A DNA stretch of 64,000 bases from Arsenicibacter sp965247375 (GTDB lineage Bacteria > Bacteroidota > Bacteroidia > Cytophagales > Spirosomataceae): assembly GCA_965247375.1 (NCBI GenBank), contig CBDFHU010000120.1, positions 1-64,000 on the forward strand. Direction: 5' to 3'. Position 1 is the first letter of the stretch. Each line of letters opens with the position of its first letter. Both the position numbers and the translations under genes were made by a program. Below the pieces are notes generated by a model. The model searched no databases. It saw only the letters and a list, made by a program, of their open reading frames with translations, and had not been told where the DNA came from. Shown here in pieces: positions 26,277 through 35,691 of this stretch.

Positions 26277-27059
26277 ATGTTTTATTTCTTTTCGAAAACA
26301 ATCTATTACTTTCTGACACCGGCTGGCTGGCTATTCTGCACATTGTTAGCGGCTTACTTTCTGAAAGATGCCCGGTTGCGCCGTCGGTTTACCGGAATAT
26401 CGCTCATTCTGTTCTGGCTGGCGGGGAACGGCTTTCTCACTAATGCACTGCTGAAAGGATGGGAAATCGGTCCGCAGCCGGTTCCGGAAAAGATAGACGG
26501 GATGCAGGTTGGTGTGGTGCTGACCGGCGGTATGATTAACGGACTGGCAGCTGTAAAACCCGTCAGGCCGGTGCTGGGCCACGAAGCTGACCGCGTCGGG
26601 CAGGCGCTGTGGCTGTATAAAAACGGGTATATTCAGAAAATTCTCATCAGCGGCGGGCAGGGGAATCTGCTGTTTCAGACGCCGGCCGTCAATGATGAGG
26701 GGCAGATGGTCGCGGCATTTCTACAAACGGCAGGCGTACCGGCCAGTGACATTGTGCTGGAACGAAACTCAAAAAATACGCGTGAAAACGCAGCGTTTTC
26801 GAAACCCATTCTGGCACGGCAGTTTAAAACCAACCGCTGCGTGCTGATTACCTCAGCATGGCACATGCGCCGGGCTATGGCCTGTTTTAAAAAAGAGGGC
26901 ATAGCTGTAACGCCTTTCCCAACCGGGTTTCTGGCCGAGAAAACATCGCATTCACCAGGCAACTACCTGCTCCCCAACGAAAAGTCGTTTAATGATAGCT
27001 TTTGGGTACTCCGCGAAGTCGTTGGTTACCTGACGTATTGGGTGGTGGGGTATCTGTAG
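26277..27059 (+). CDS. YdcF/ElyC family protein (DUF218)
   Basis: A 260-residue inner-membrane protein: two hydrophobic helices within residues 1-55, then a DUF218 domain. Family motifs are VVLTGGM, ILISGGQG, NTRENA and LITSAWHMRRA. ElyC and SanA in this family affect envelope integrity and peptidoglycan precursor handling; the biochemical activity is unsettled. Nothing around it gives a more specific role. A strong stem-loop separates it from pfkA. Confidence 0.87.
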   Translation: MFYFFSKTIYYFLTPAGWLFCTLLAAYFLKDARLRRRFTGISLILFWLAGNGFLTNALLKGWEIGPQPVPEKIDGMQVGVVLTGGMINGLAAVKPVRPVLGHEADRVGQALWLYKNGYIQKILISGGQGNLLFQTPAVNDEGQMVAAFLQTAGVPASDIVLERNSKNTRENAAFSKPILARQFKTNRCVLITSAWHMRRAMACFKKEGIAVTPFPTGFLAEKTSHSPGNYLLPNEKSFNDSFWVLREVVGYLTYWVVGYL

Positions 27060-27064
27060 CCCGG

Positions 27065-27107
27065 TTTTTCCTCATCGCCCCGGGTACGCCAGGGCGATGA
27101 GGAAAAA
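27065..27107. terminator. Bidirectional terminator between the YdcF gene and pfkA
   Basis: Perfect 16-bp stem tttttcctcatcgccc (27065-27080) with 27092-27107, loop of 11. Being A/T-tailed on both sides, it can terminate both convergent transcripts. Confidence 0.85.
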
Positions 27108-28082
27108 CTAGATTGACAGAATTTTTACCATCCGCAGCAAATCTTCGTTGATTGGCTTCGGCAGACGGATTGTGTCCTTGAATGGTGTATAAACCAACTC
27201 ATTGTTAATTACACCAGCCATGACATTTTTCTGCCCGTCCATCAGTCCCTCCAGTGCACCAAGCCCCAGACGGCTGGCCAGAATGCGGTCATAGGCAGTC
27301 GGAATACCACCCCGCTGGATGTGCCCAAGCGTGGTTACCCGGATATCAAGATTAATATCAATCTGCTCCTTGATTTTTTCGGCTACTTCGGCGGCATTGC
27401 CTTCTTCATCCCCTTCGGCAACTACAATGATAGACGATGATTTCTGACGGTGCCAGCCTTGTTTCAGTACTTCAACAACTTCCGAAATCGGTGTCAGAAC
27501 CTCAGGGACCATTACCACCTCAGCGCCGCCGGCAATACCTGACTGAATAGCGATATAGCCGGAATCACGACCCATTACCTCGATGAAGAATACCCGGTCG
27601 TGCGAGTCGGCCGTATCACGGATTTTGTCAATAGCCTCCAGGGCTGTATTGACTGCGGTATCATACCCGATGGTATGATCAGTGCCATACAGGTCATTAT
27701 CAATTGTACCCGGTGCCCCTACGGTCGGAATACCATATTCGTCGTAAAAGATTGTGGCACCGGTAAACGTACCGTTACCACCAATGGCAACCAGGCCTTC
27801 AATGCCAAACTTCTGGAGCTGGTCATATGCTTTCTTTCGGCCTTCCGGAGTCATAAACTCCTTACTACGGGCTGACTTCAGAACGGTACCCCCACGCTGT
27901 ACAATGTTACTGACAGAATGGGATGTCATCTGAAAAATATCCCCGTTTATCATACCGCTATACCCCCGACGGATCCCGAACACTTCGATGCCGTGGTAAA
28001 CAGCTCCCCGGACAACTGCCCGGATACAAGCATTCATACCAGGGGCATCTCCACCGGACGTAAAAACAGCGATTCGTTTCAT
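27108..28082 (-). CDS. pfkA: 6-phosphofructokinase
   Basis: ATP-dependent phosphorylation of fructose 6-phosphate. The 324-residue length, the start RIAVFTSGGDAPGMN, PGTIDND at 124-130 with the catalytic aspartate, and MGRDSGYIA are typical of bacterial PfkA. Gly at 104 and Gly at 125 mark the ATP-using rather than PPi-using type. One key position differs: the usual GGDG motif reads GGNGT, with Asn at 103 (AAC codon at 27774-27776), the residue that helps hold Mg-ATP in E. coli PfkA. Activity is probable but may be altered. Confidence 0.93.
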   Translation of the reverse strand: MKRIAVFTSGGDAPGMNACIRAVVRGAVYHGIEVFGIRRGYSGMINGDIFQMTSHSVSNIVQRGGTVLKSARSKEFMTPEGRKKAYDQLQKFGIEGLVAIGGNGTFTGATIFYDEYGIPTVGAPGTIDNDLYGTDHTIGYDTAVNTALEAIDKIRDTADSHDRVFFIEVMGRDSGYIAIQSGIAGGAEVVMVPEVLTPISEVVEVLKQGWHRQKSSSIIVVAEGDEEGNAAEVAEKIKEQIDINLDIRVTTLGHIQRGGIPTAYDRILASRLGLGALEGLMDGQKNVMAGVINNELVYTPFKDTIRLPKPINEDLLRMVKILSI

Positions 28083-28145
28083 AGGTCAAGTCTATTTTTT
28101 AACGGAAAAAGAACAATCAACCAACAAGATTTAGGAATAGGCGGA

Positions 28146-28153
28146 CAAATTTA
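28146..28153 (-). promoter_or_regulatory. Candidate -7 box TAAATTTG for pfkA
   Basis: TAAATTTG on the minus strand, 64-71 bases before the pfkA start. A TTTTTG element lies upstream at slightly short spacing. The surrounding gap (28083-28276) holds no gene. Confidence 0.45.
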
Positions 28154-28276
28154 CCGGCATTATATTACAAAAAGTAAAAAAGTCGAAATTATCCCCTCTA
28201 ATTCGTGCTGTTTTAACAATGAGATAATGGTTATCTTATAAAAAACGAAAAAAAAATACCGTTAAGGCGTCAAACT

Positions 28277-29434
28277 TCACGATTTGAAAACATAGACAGC
28301 TGCTGCAATCGTATCGTAGGCGGTCTTTACCATGGTTTGCAGGCTGTCTGCCACCTGACTGGCTTTATTTTTTCGCTCAATCAGCTGTTCAGAGGTCAGA
28401 TCCTGTAAAAATTGTGCAACCCGTTCATCAAGACCAGGGGCATCTTCCAGAAAAAAAGCAGCCTCCTGCAACAGCCCGTAACTGTCACTGTCGGCCCGGC
28501 CACAGAACAAAACAGGCGATCCCGAACATACGCCGCTGACGGCTTTCGACGGAACCGCAATATGGGTCCACTCCGGTAGTAGTGTAACCAGTTGCAGGTC
28601 AAGAAAATGGAGTTGACTTCTTGGTATATTTGGTAACACTGTAATGCCGGGCCGGCCGCTTGCCAGCTCAATGAGTTCCGGCGCTTTGCTGCCATACAGC
28701 GCCAAAACCAGATGCTGCCGTTGCGGGTCGATGTGCTCAATAACGCTTCTCAGAAAAGCGGCCGAATGGGGCTGGGCCACGTTGCCGGCATAACCGATAT
28801 ATAGTTTGCTATCGTTTTGCCGCCAAGCGGGCGGAGTCATATCCCGCTCCTGATGCATCAGTACACCGCAGGGCAGTACGACTGTTTTCAGGTCCGGCTG
28901 TCGGTACTGTTGCCGGAGGTGCGCGGCCTGGCCCGGTCCGAGGGCAACTAACAGGTCTGGCACATTGCGGTAGGTTTGCCTCATCACCCACCGGTACACC
29001 GGATTCTGCGCGCTGATTTTACCTTCAGCCGCAAAGCCTTCGGGAAATAAATCCATCGACCAGAGCCAATACGGAATATGCCGTCGCGTCAGCAGGCGGG
29101 AAGCCCAGAAAGGCAGCAGCGGGGGGCTGGTCATGACTAACAGCGGGCCTTTGCGCACCTGAATGGCTTTCCGGATCAGCAGCAGTCCGTCAATCAGGCC
29201 GGTTACCAGCTTCAGCAGGCCGTTGCTCCCCTTGTAGACGGGCTGTACGGCAAACGTCCGGCCAACCGGCTGCCGGATGGCCCCGCCACCGTCGTACGTA
29301 CGGTCGATGTGCACAATCTGCACATCAATGCCATGCTGTTCGATCAGGTATTTGGCCAGATCCCAGGCCGTTTCGCCGGTAATGCCCGGATTGGGCGGGT
29401 AGTGGCGGTTAATGATCGTCAGCGTTGGTTGCAT
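28277..29434 (-). CDS. Glycosyltransferase, WbuB-like GT4
   Basis: A 385-residue GT-B glycosyltransferase. The N-terminal INRHYPPNPGITGETAWDLAKYL is close to the WbuB/GT4 start, and YIGYAGNVAQPHSAA and VPSKAVSGVCSGSPVLFCG mark the nucleotide-sugar-binding half. It likely adds a sugar to a lipid-linked glycan on the cytoplasmic face of the inner membrane. It is the last gene of the glycan locus in transcription order, 51 bases after the next glycosyltransferase. Donor and acceptor are unknown. Confidence 0.85.
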   Translation of the reverse strand: MQPTLTIINRHYPPNPGITGETAWDLAKYLIEQHGIDVQIVHIDRTYDGGGAIRQPVGRTFAVQPVYKGSNGLLKLVTGLIDGLLLIRKAIQVRKGPLLVMTSPPLLPFWASRLLTRRHIPYWLWSMDLFPEGFAAEGKISAQNPVYRWVMRQTYRNVPDLLVALGPGQAAHLRQQYRQPDLKTVVLPCGVLMHQERDMTPPAWRQNDSKLYIGYAGNVAQPHSAAFLRSVIEHIDPQRQHLVLALYGSKAPELIELASGRPGITVLPNIPRSQLHFLDLQLVTLLPEWTHIAVPSKAVSGVCSGSPVLFCGRADSDSYGLLQEAAFFLEDAPGLDERVAQFLQDLTSEQLIERKNKASQVADSLQTMVKTAYDTIAAAVYVFKS

Positions 29435-29485
29435 GAGGCTGTTCGTATACTAATAGGGCGACCACACGGGGCTGACCGCACATGA

Positions 29486-30754
29486 TTATAAAAGCGAATG
29501 GTATAAATCATTGAATTGCCGGGTGATTACGGCGCCCGAATAGCGGCGTTCGGCCGATAACCGGGCTTGCTGCCGTAATCCGGCACGGTCAGTATGGTTT
29601 AGCAGCCAGGCCAGTCCTTGTGCCAGCGAAGCCGCCGATCCGGCCGCTGCCAGATACCCGTTCTGCCGGTGATCGATCATTTCGGGAATACCGCCCGTTT
29701 TGAAACCAATCACCGGCGTGCCGCACGAGAGCGCTTCGGCAACGGTATTCGGCAGGTTATCTTCCAGCGACGGTACAATCAGCGCATCGGCCGCATTGTA
29801 GGCCATAGCCACGGCGTCTTCGGTGCGCAGTACACCCAGCGAACGGACGGGATACGGCACTGATTCGAGATCGGCAGCATTGCTTTTACCAAATAGTATA
29901 ATTTCCGGCTCTTTACCCTGATAGTGCTGCTTTAAAATTCGCAAAGCTTCCACAAAAAACGCGAATCCTTTGCGGGGATCGGTTGTGTTAAAACTGCCGA
30001 ACAACAGCCGTGGCCGGTCGGCTGAAAGGTTCAGCTGTCTGGTCACCTCCTCGCGCGGCTGTGGTGCAAACACGGTCTGATCGACCGGATTCGGGATAAC
30101 TGTAAACGGAAAATCCCGCAGCAGTGCGCCTGACTGTGCTTCGGTCTGCATCCAGCGGCTCGGTGGGGTGAAATGAATGCGGGCTCCTTTCAGAAGCTGT
30201 GCCTTACGCTGGAAAATGCGGTACGACAAATCATGTTGGCCGGGTTTGCGGAGGTAAGGACATTGGTGGCAATGGGTTTTGAATTGTTCACAACCGCGCG
30301 GATAGTGACAACCACCGGTAAACGGCCAGGTATCGTGCAGGGTCCAGACAACAGGTTTCCCGGGCCGCAGGAGGTCCTCAAGGCCCTTCAATGACAGAAA
30401 ACCAAAGTTAATCCAGTGTAGGTGTAACACATCCGCCTGCTGTACGGCCGGATGGCTGGCCAGATCAGCCCCGAATTTGGCCGGCGAAAAATGAAACCGT
30501 ACCGCCTTACTTTTCTCATACGGCAGAAAATAAAGCCGCTCGCCCACAAACCGCGCAAATGCGAGCTGATTACCCCAAAACGAATCGGCCAGCGAAACAA
30601 CGCCGGGCGCGTCGAGCCGGCTTTCCTGCTGCGTAGGCGCACCGGTCAGCAGGGTGCTGTCGATGCCGTGCTGCAAAAAGGCCTGATGGAGCCGGTTGGC
30701 GGCTACGGCGGCTCCGCCGCTGCGGTGAAACGTATTGAGTAAGGTGACGCGCAT
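29486..30754 (-). CDS. Glycosyltransferase, GT4-like
   Basis: A 422-residue GT-B enzyme. The start LLNTFHRSGGAAVAANRLHQAF and the C-terminal IVPSLEDNLPNTVAEALSCG with TPVIGFKTGGIPEMI carry the E-x7-E-like donor-site motif of group 1 transferases. A cysteine cluster (HYPRGCEQFKTHCHQCPYL) in the middle is common in this subgroup. It works with the neighbouring transferase, flippase and FkbM genes to build a surface polysaccharide; linkage specificity cannot be inferred. Confidence 0.88.
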   Translation of the reverse strand: MRVTLLNTFHRSGGAAVAANRLHQAFLQHGIDSTLLTGAPTQQESRLDAPGVVSLADSFWGNQLAFARFVGERLYFLPYEKSKAVRFHFSPAKFGADLASHPAVQQADVLHLHWINFGFLSLKGLEDLLRPGKPVVWTLHDTWPFTGGCHYPRGCEQFKTHCHQCPYLRKPGQHDLSYRIFQRKAQLLKGARIHFTPPSRWMQTEAQSGALLRDFPFTVIPNPVDQTVFAPQPREEVTRQLNLSADRPRLLFGSFNTTDPRKGFAFFVEALRILKQHYQGKEPEIILFGKSNAADLESVPYPVRSLGVLRTEDAVAMAYNAADALIVPSLEDNLPNTVAEALSCGTPVIGFKTGGIPEMIDHRQNGYLAAAGSAASLAQGLAWLLNHTDRAGLRQQARLSAERRYSGAVITRQFNDLYHSLL

Positions 30755-30770
30755 ACATGGGTCCGGGTGG

Positions 30771-31727
30771 TTATTCCCCGAAAATCAGATTAATCTTTTT
30801 AACGATTTCCGGCCAGAAACGAATCGTCAGCACCCGTTTCCAGATTTGCCGCCGCGAATGGCTGATTAACTGCCCGAATATCGGGTCATTATAAGCGGTT
30901 TGTCCTTTGCCGGCCAGAATCAGGGCAAAGCCGTACTGTTTCAGAATGGTGGCAATCACCCAGCCCAGCAACAGATTGCGTTTGCTTTGGGTTGCTGCCG
31001 ACTGAAAAGTGTTAAGGTAGGTCATTTCGGCCCACATCGCGTTGTCTTTCAGCGAAAAGAGGACAAATTTTTTCAGAAACGGATGGGCCGAAAAGCTATC
31101 CATGAGCGCCGGCGTAATGCGGGGAGAGCCTTTCGGCAGGAGTTCGGCCAGCCAGAAACAGCCGCATTTTTCCATCTCGTGCATGACCATGTACAGCTTA
31201 TCCTCGCCGTCGTAGACCGATGCGATACCCGGCTCAAATTCGGCGGCCAGTACATTGGGTTGAATGTCGGGGCCGAGGTTATTGAATAAACGCCAGTCGG
31301 TACCCTGCGAATCGATTTTGATCCAGTCAACCTGGCCGACCGACAGTTCGTTCAGGACCGATTTCAGGCTGCGGGTTTTTAACTTAACAATCTTTTCGAT
31401 CTCGAACTTAGGGGCAAATGCGTGCTCGGTGATGAGATCAGGACGCGGCCGCAGGAGACTGGAGCAGTGCGGAGACGCTGCCAGATAAAAGTCAGCCTCT
31501 TTGACATCCGTGTCGGTAACGATGTTATTGAACGTATAGAGTTTTTTGAACGTCTTAGACTCTTGCTCAACATAGCCGAAATCCCGGTCGTCGGCATCAA
31601 AGGCGATGCAGGTGGAATATTTCGCCAGTAACCGCCAGCGGCCGTGAAGTCTTCCGGAGGCGCCGATGTCGATCAGGACGGGTGGTTGGTTAATCAGCTC
31701 GCTATGTTGTAAGACTTTCTCAATCAT
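30771..31727 (-). CDS. FkbM-like methyltransferase
   Basis: A 318-residue SAM-dependent methyltransferase of the FkbM type. Visible motifs are VLIDIGASGRLHGRW (motif I, SAM loop), CIAFDADDRDF, and VDWIKIDSQGTDWRLF with the acidic residue and strand typical of motif IV. The C-terminal third is longer than in a minimal FkbM domain and is uncharacterised. Its start overlaps the end of the next FkbM gene by four bases (31724-31727), so translation is probably coupled. It likely O-methylates a sugar residue of the glycan. Confidence 0.8.
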   Translation of the reverse strand: MIEKVLQHSELINQPPVLIDIGASGRLHGRWRLLAKYSTCIAFDADDRDFGYVEQESKTFKKLYTFNNIVTDTDVKEADFYLAASPHCSSLLRPRPDLITEHAFAPKFEIEKIVKLKTRSLKSVLNELSVGQVDWIKIDSQGTDWRLFNNLGPDIQPNVLAAEFEPGIASVYDGEDKLYMVMHEMEKCGCFWLAELLPKGSPRITPALMDSFSAHPFLKKFVLFSLKDNAMWAEMTYLNTFQSAATQSKRNLLLGWVIATILKQYGFALILAGKGQTAYNDPIFGQLISHSRRQIWKRVLTIRFWPEIVKKINLIFGE

Positions 31728-32542
31728 GACGTATGTTTAGGATTATAGCCAAAGATATTCAGTTGCAGATCCATGTTGTTGCCGGATGAATAGCGATGGT
31801 TCACCAGCGGGCGCGTCCGGCTCTGACTCGAATCGATATAGTAGCGGAAACCGTTCTTTTCCAGCGTATTGACAATAGAGGCCAGTCCCTGCGGATGACC
31901 TTCATACGAGTGATATTCAATGAACACGTTGTGGACGTTACCCAGCGCATCATGGCAATCGGCAATCACATCGGTTTCGGCGCCTTCGATGTCCATCTTC
32001 AGCATATCAATCCGGGGTTCCCGCAACAGATAATCGCGCAGCCGCACGGAAGGGACAAGGGTCTTGTCGCTCTTTGAGAAAATGGATGCAGCATCGGCAT
32101 CACCGCTGCCAAACGAAACCCCGTCATTATGGATCCAGACCGCCTTGTTCACCATCTCAACGCCCCGAAGATTATTCTGCCGGAGATTCTGCGCCAGCAC
32201 CTGACCAATATGGGCATCGGCCTCAAAAGCGATGATACGGGCGTCGGGATACAGTTGCTTAAAATAGGTAATACTCGTACCGACATTGGCCCCGCAATCC
32301 AGAATAACCGGCTGTGGGGTCGATGCCTTGAAGCAATAGAACTCATCGGCAAAGATTTCCTTGATCTGCCAGACAAACGAAAACGCGTCGGGCACTTCAA
32401 AACGGTATTGGCGGAAGGAAATCGTGGTCGGGCGGTTACGCGGAGAACTCCCGTAGCGGAACAGCAGCCACATAAACCGGCGTCCGTCGGGATGAATCAG
32501 CGAGCGGTATAAATCTTTAAACAGAAATCGGATCAGCCACAT
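31724..32542 (-). CDS. FkbM family methyltransferase
   Basis: A 272-residue methyltransferase with VILDCGANVGTSITYFKQLYP as the SAM-binding loop, IIAFEADAHIG as motif II and IDMLKMDIEGAETDVI as the FkbM signature. It sits between the flippase and the longer FkbM paralogue in a tight operon. Sugar O-methylation in the capsule or O-antigen is likely. The two copies differ enough that they probably act at different positions. Confidence 0.86.
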   Translation of the reverse strand: MWLIRFLFKDLYRSLIHPDGRRFMWLLFRYGSSPRNRPTTISFRQYRFEVPDAFSFVWQIKEIFADEFYCFKASTPQPVILDCGANVGTSITYFKQLYPDARIIAFEADAHIGQVLAQNLRQNNLRGVEMVNKAVWIHNDGVSFGSGDADAASIFSKSDKTLVPSVRLRDYLLREPRIDMLKMDIEGAETDVIADCHDALGNVHNVFIEYHSYEGHPQGLASIVNTLEKNGFRYYIDSSQSRTRPLVNHRYSSGNNMDLQLNIFGYNPKHTS

Positions 32543-32578
32543 AATGTATCTGGTAAGGCATGAACCCGCTGAGCAGAC

Positions 32579-34078
32579 TCAGCGGAACCGGCCAAAGTTA
32601 AGCTTTTTCAGTAGCCCGTGTACCATCTGATTCACATCAGGCGACAGCCGCAGGCCATACACAAGGCCGCCAAACAGGATGGTAATGAACGAAGAACGAA
32701 TAAGGATGTCGGCAATGATGTAGTTCGTGCCGGTGCCGTAAGGATACCAGACCGCAAGCGCAAAAACACCGCCGGCCACAACCAGCACCGCCAGGTTATG
32801 CCAGGTAAACGGTTGCATGCCGAATTTTGCCCAGACAAACACCGTCCGGGCGAGGTTCCAGAGCGTGGTAGCAACGGCAGCGCCGATGGCGACACCGTTG
32901 ATGCCATACAGCGGCATCAGGATGAGATTCAGGCCAATGGTTACGCCGATCAGTAACAGAAACAGAACCGAATCGACGGCGTAATAGCGAGAGGTGGCGG
33001 TGATGATGCCGTTGACACCCGTGGCCATATCGATCAGTTTTCCCAGCCCGATCCAGACTACCACGTAGAAACCGGCCTCGTAACCGGGTTTCATGAACTG
33101 CACCAGATTCGGCATGTTGGCCACGACGCCCATGTAGACCAGACACCCGATAATCAGCTGGTTAAGGCAACTGCGCTTGTAAACATCGGCAATGTGGTCG
33201 AGGTCATTCCGTTTCCATGCCTCGGCAATGATCGTGTACGCGACCTTCGACAGGGCGGTGGCCGGCAGAGCAATGGCGACCCCGAAATACGACATGGTGC
33301 TGTAGATACCGGTATCGGAAAGTCCCTCGCCGTCGTTAACCATCACCTTATCAATGGCCAGAATAATGCTCGACGATAAGGCCGTCATCAGTGTCAGGCC
33401 GGCATACCGGATCAGCTCTTTACGCATCGCCGGATTAACCGAAACATAGGCCGGGTTAAGCGCCAGCCCGTGATTCTGCACCACGCGGGAAATCATCAGC
33501 ACAGTCTGAATGGCATACGCACCCAGCCAGACCCACATGAATCCGGCGAAGTCGACAAACCCGTAGTAATATAGCCCAATGGCCCCCAGTACCAGCAGGC
33601 GCTGGAAAAACTGTTGCAGGAATGTGCCTGATACAGAATCATAGAGCAGCCGGGCGTAGTTGTCGAAAATGCTGAAAAAGACGGTCAGCAGCGTCAGTGG
33701 AATCAGCAGGTAATAGTAATCTACAAACAGCTTTGACTCTTTGCTATATCGCTCAATGACCCAGTCGCGGGCCACAAACAGGCCGAGGGCGCAAAGGGCA
33801 AAGCCAATCAGAGTAGACAGGCAGACGATGAGCAGATAGCCGTTATGCTGCCGCTCCGCATCCCGGAAATACGGGAAATACCGTGTTCCGGCCCCATTCA
33901 GGCCCAGGTTCACAAATTGCGCCAGCACGACAGCAATGGACGGCAATAAGCCGAGAAGACCTACCTGATCGGTTTCGAGAACTTTCGGGATAATGATGCC
34001 GGTCGTAACAAAGCCGACCGCAATCCCCGCATATGCAAAGACCGAACTCCAGATGGTCTGACGAATGATGATACCCAT
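32579..34078 (-). CDS. Polysaccharide flippase (Wzx/MATE-like)
   Basis: A 499-residue protein with about 14 hydrophobic segments and the typical opening RQTIWSSVFAYAGIAVGFVTTGIIIP of oligosaccharide flippases. It would turn lipid-linked repeat units across the inner membrane. Sitting among glycosyltransferase, FkbM and pse genes, it supports a Wzx-dependent surface glycan. A matching Wzy polymerase was not found in the window. Confidence 0.88.
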   Translation of the reverse strand: MGIIIRQTIWSSVFAYAGIAVGFVTTGIIIPKVLETDQVGLLGLLPSIAVVLAQFVNLGLNGAGTRYFPYFRDAERQHNGYLLIVCLSTLIGFALCALGLFVARDWVIERYSKESKLFVDYYYLLIPLTLLTVFFSIFDNYARLLYDSVSGTFLQQFFQRLLVLGAIGLYYYGFVDFAGFMWVWLGAYAIQTVLMISRVVQNHGLALNPAYVSVNPAMRKELIRYAGLTLMTALSSSIILAIDKVMVNDGEGLSDTGIYSTMSYFGVAIALPATALSKVAYTIIAEAWKRNDLDHIADVYKRSCLNQLIIGCLVYMGVVANMPNLVQFMKPGYEAGFYVVVWIGLGKLIDMATGVNGIITATSRYYAVDSVLFLLLIGVTIGLNLILMPLYGINGVAIGAAVATTLWNLARTVFVWAKFGMQPFTWHNLAVLVVAGGVFALAVWYPYGTGTNYIIADILIRSSFITILFGGLVYGLRLSPDVNQMVHGLLKKLNFGRFR

Positions 34079-34084
34079 GTAGTA

Positions 34085-34156
34085 ATGGGTGAAAGTGTGA
34101 AAGAGTGAAAGAGCGGATGGGTGTCCACGCTTTCACTCTTTCGCTCTTTCACGCTT
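34085..34156. repeat. GAAAG-rich imperfect inverted repeat
   Basis: The plus strand reads gtgaaagtgtgaaagagtg near 34090 and then ctttcactctttcgctcttt near 34131-34150. These G-A-A-A-G and C-T-T-T-C tracts can pair around a short loop at about 34116-34128. They fill the gap between pseI and the flippase gene. Confidence 0.6.
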
Positions 34157-35207
34157 TAAGTAGGTCCCACCGCAGGGCGGTGCCGGCGGGGATGTCCTGT
34201 GTGGCGACGGAGTTAAGAACCTGATCGTAATAGCGGGTGTGCAGCCCGTTGGCCGGCCGGATGCTGCGTACATTACCGGCCGTAAACGGCTCACCGGCCT
34301 TCATGTCCTGCACGACATACAGCGAGCGCTTGAACTGAAGGCTTTTCTGCTCTTTCGGCGTCGGGGTGTAGCTGATCTGACCCATCGCCAGAAATGCCCG
34401 TTCGGTTTCCGTGACGAGGCTTTGCAGCTCGTGCGGCTCAAGCGAGAACGCCGAATCAACACCTCCGTCGGCGCGGCTGAGGGTAAAGTGTTTTTCAATG
34501 ACGACCGCGCCCAGCGCCACGGCGGCGACGGCGGCCCCGATGCCCATGGTATGATCTGACAGGCCGGTATAGACGTTGAACAGATCGCGCATGTGCGGAA
34601 TCGTCAGCAGGTTGGTGCTCTCGGGTGTAGCCGGGTAGGTGCTCGTACACTTGAGCAGAATCAGGTCTTTACACCCGTTTTCGCGCAGCACCTTCACCGA
34701 TTCGTAGAGGTCCGCGAGCGTAGCAACGCCGGTACTCATGATGACGGGTTTACCGGTTTGTGCTACTTTTTTGAGCAGCAGGTGGTCTGTGTTCTCAAAC
34801 GAGGCGATTTTGTACAAGGGCACATCCAGCGATTCAAGAAAATCAACGGCCGTTGTGTCGAACGGTGAGCTGAACGCAATCAGGCCGCGTTTTTTGGCAT
34901 GTTCGAAAATCGGGCCATGCCATTCCCAGCGCGTATAGGCTTCTTCGTAGAGCTTATACAGATTTTTATCGGCCCAGAGCGACTGGTTATCCCTGATATA
35001 AAACTCTTCGGACTTGCCATTGAAGGTAATGGTATCGGGGGTATACGTCTGGAGTTTGATGGCATGTGCACCGGCGTCGGCGGCCGCATCAACGATGGCC
35101 AGCGCACGCTCCAGCGACTGATTATGGTTTCCCGACATTTCGGCAATCACAAACGGCCGGTCAGCCGGGCTGATGGTATAATTGGCAACCTGAATGGGTT
35201 GATTCAT
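34149..35207 (-). CDS. pseI: Pseudaminic acid synthase (NeuB family)
   Basis: Condenses 2,4-diacetamido-2,4,6-trideoxy-L-altrose with phosphoenolpyruvate to make pseudaminic acid. Started at the ATG at 35207 it has 352 residues. The TIM-barrel motifs FVIAEMSGNHNQ, AHAIKLQTYTPDTIT, VIMSTGVA, GLSDHTMG and VIEKHFTL are present, followed by a C-terminal SAF antifreeze-like domain from about residue 285. The PseI rather than sialic-acid NeuB choice rests on pseH, pseG and pseF on the other side of the IS110 element. It begins the downstream half of the split locus. Confidence 0.9.
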   Translation of the reverse strand: MNQPIQVANYTISPADRPFVIAEMSGNHNQSLERALAIVDAAADAGAHAIKLQTYTPDTITFNGKSEEFYIRDNQSLWADKNLYKLYEEAYTRWEWHGPIFEHAKKRGLIAFSSPFDTTAVDFLESLDVPLYKIASFENTDHLLLKKVAQTGKPVIMSTGVATLADLYESVKVLRENGCKDLILLKCTSTYPATPESTNLLTIPHMRDLFNVYTGLSDHTMGIGAAVAAVALGAVVIEKHFTLSRADGGVDSAFSLEPHELQSLVTETERAFLAMGQISYTPTPKEQKSLQFKRSLYVVQDMKAGEPFTAGNVRSIRPANGLHTRYYDQVLNSVATQDIPAGTALRWDLLKA

Positions 35208-35281
35208 GGCATAAAAACTAAAAAGGCACACCGTGTGCCTTTCAGAAGCAAAAAGCATAGAGACGGGTTCCGTCCGGTCTG

Positions 35282-35289
35282 CAAAATTA
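35282..35289 (-). promoter_or_regulatory. Candidate -7 box TAATTTTG for pseI
   Basis: TAATTTTG on the minus strand, 75-82 bases before the ATG at 35207, fits TAnnTTTG. It would let pseI and the genes after it be expressed despite the insertion upstream. Confidence 0.45.
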
Positions 35290-35429
35290 CGAAGTTTGGC
35301 GAAGATGTACTAGTTTACTGTCAGCACACAGGCTTTACCCAAGCTTTTAAGTGTTTCAGCTAAAGTAAATCAATTTGGAGAGTGAATCCGGAAATAGCCG
35401 TTTAGGCTGACCGGTGCTCAAATGGATAT

Positions 35430-35488
35430 ACCACATAGACACATAGGGCACAAAAGAGATTAAAAAAGCTTTGTTTTTCTATGTGTCT
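35430..35488. repeat. Palindromic intergenic repeat interrupted by the IS110 element
   Basis: The left arm accacatagacacatag (35430-35446) is intact. The right arm is split: ctatgtgtct (35479-35488) remains on this side and atgtggt (36826-36832) is beyond the element. Joined, they give ctatgtgtctatgtggt, the exact reverse complement of the left arm over 17 bp. This is the target of insertion. Confidence 0.88.
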
Positions 35489-35519
35489 CGTATGTTAGCG
35501 GGAGTTTTTTTGTCAGGGG

Positions 35520-35690
35520 TAAAACAGCGAACTTGGGTCAGTCAGTCAGGAGGCGAATGTGTCTATACAACCATCGGGTATGTCCTCACATAGTGTATCC
35601 CTGACTGGCAGTACCCCTTTAGTCACAACAGCACCTATGCCGCTCATTTGTCCATGAGCAGGCCCTATGGACGAGAAACGACTTTTTTAC
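35520..35690 (+). ncRNA. Predicted bridge RNA of the IS110 element
   Basis: Target loop: stem agtcagg (35544-35550) with cctgact (35600-35606). Inside it atgtgtctat (35557-35566) equals the left target plus CT core, and cacatag (35587-35593) is the reverse complement of CT plus right target (36824-36830). Donor loop: acagcacct (35628-35636) equals the element's right end with core (36817-36825), and acgag (35671-35675) is the reverse complement of ctcgt at the left end (35487-35491), around the hairpin gctcat/atgagc (35642-35647, 35654-35659). Exact RNA ends are not determined. Confidence 0.85.
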
Positions 35691-35691
35691 C

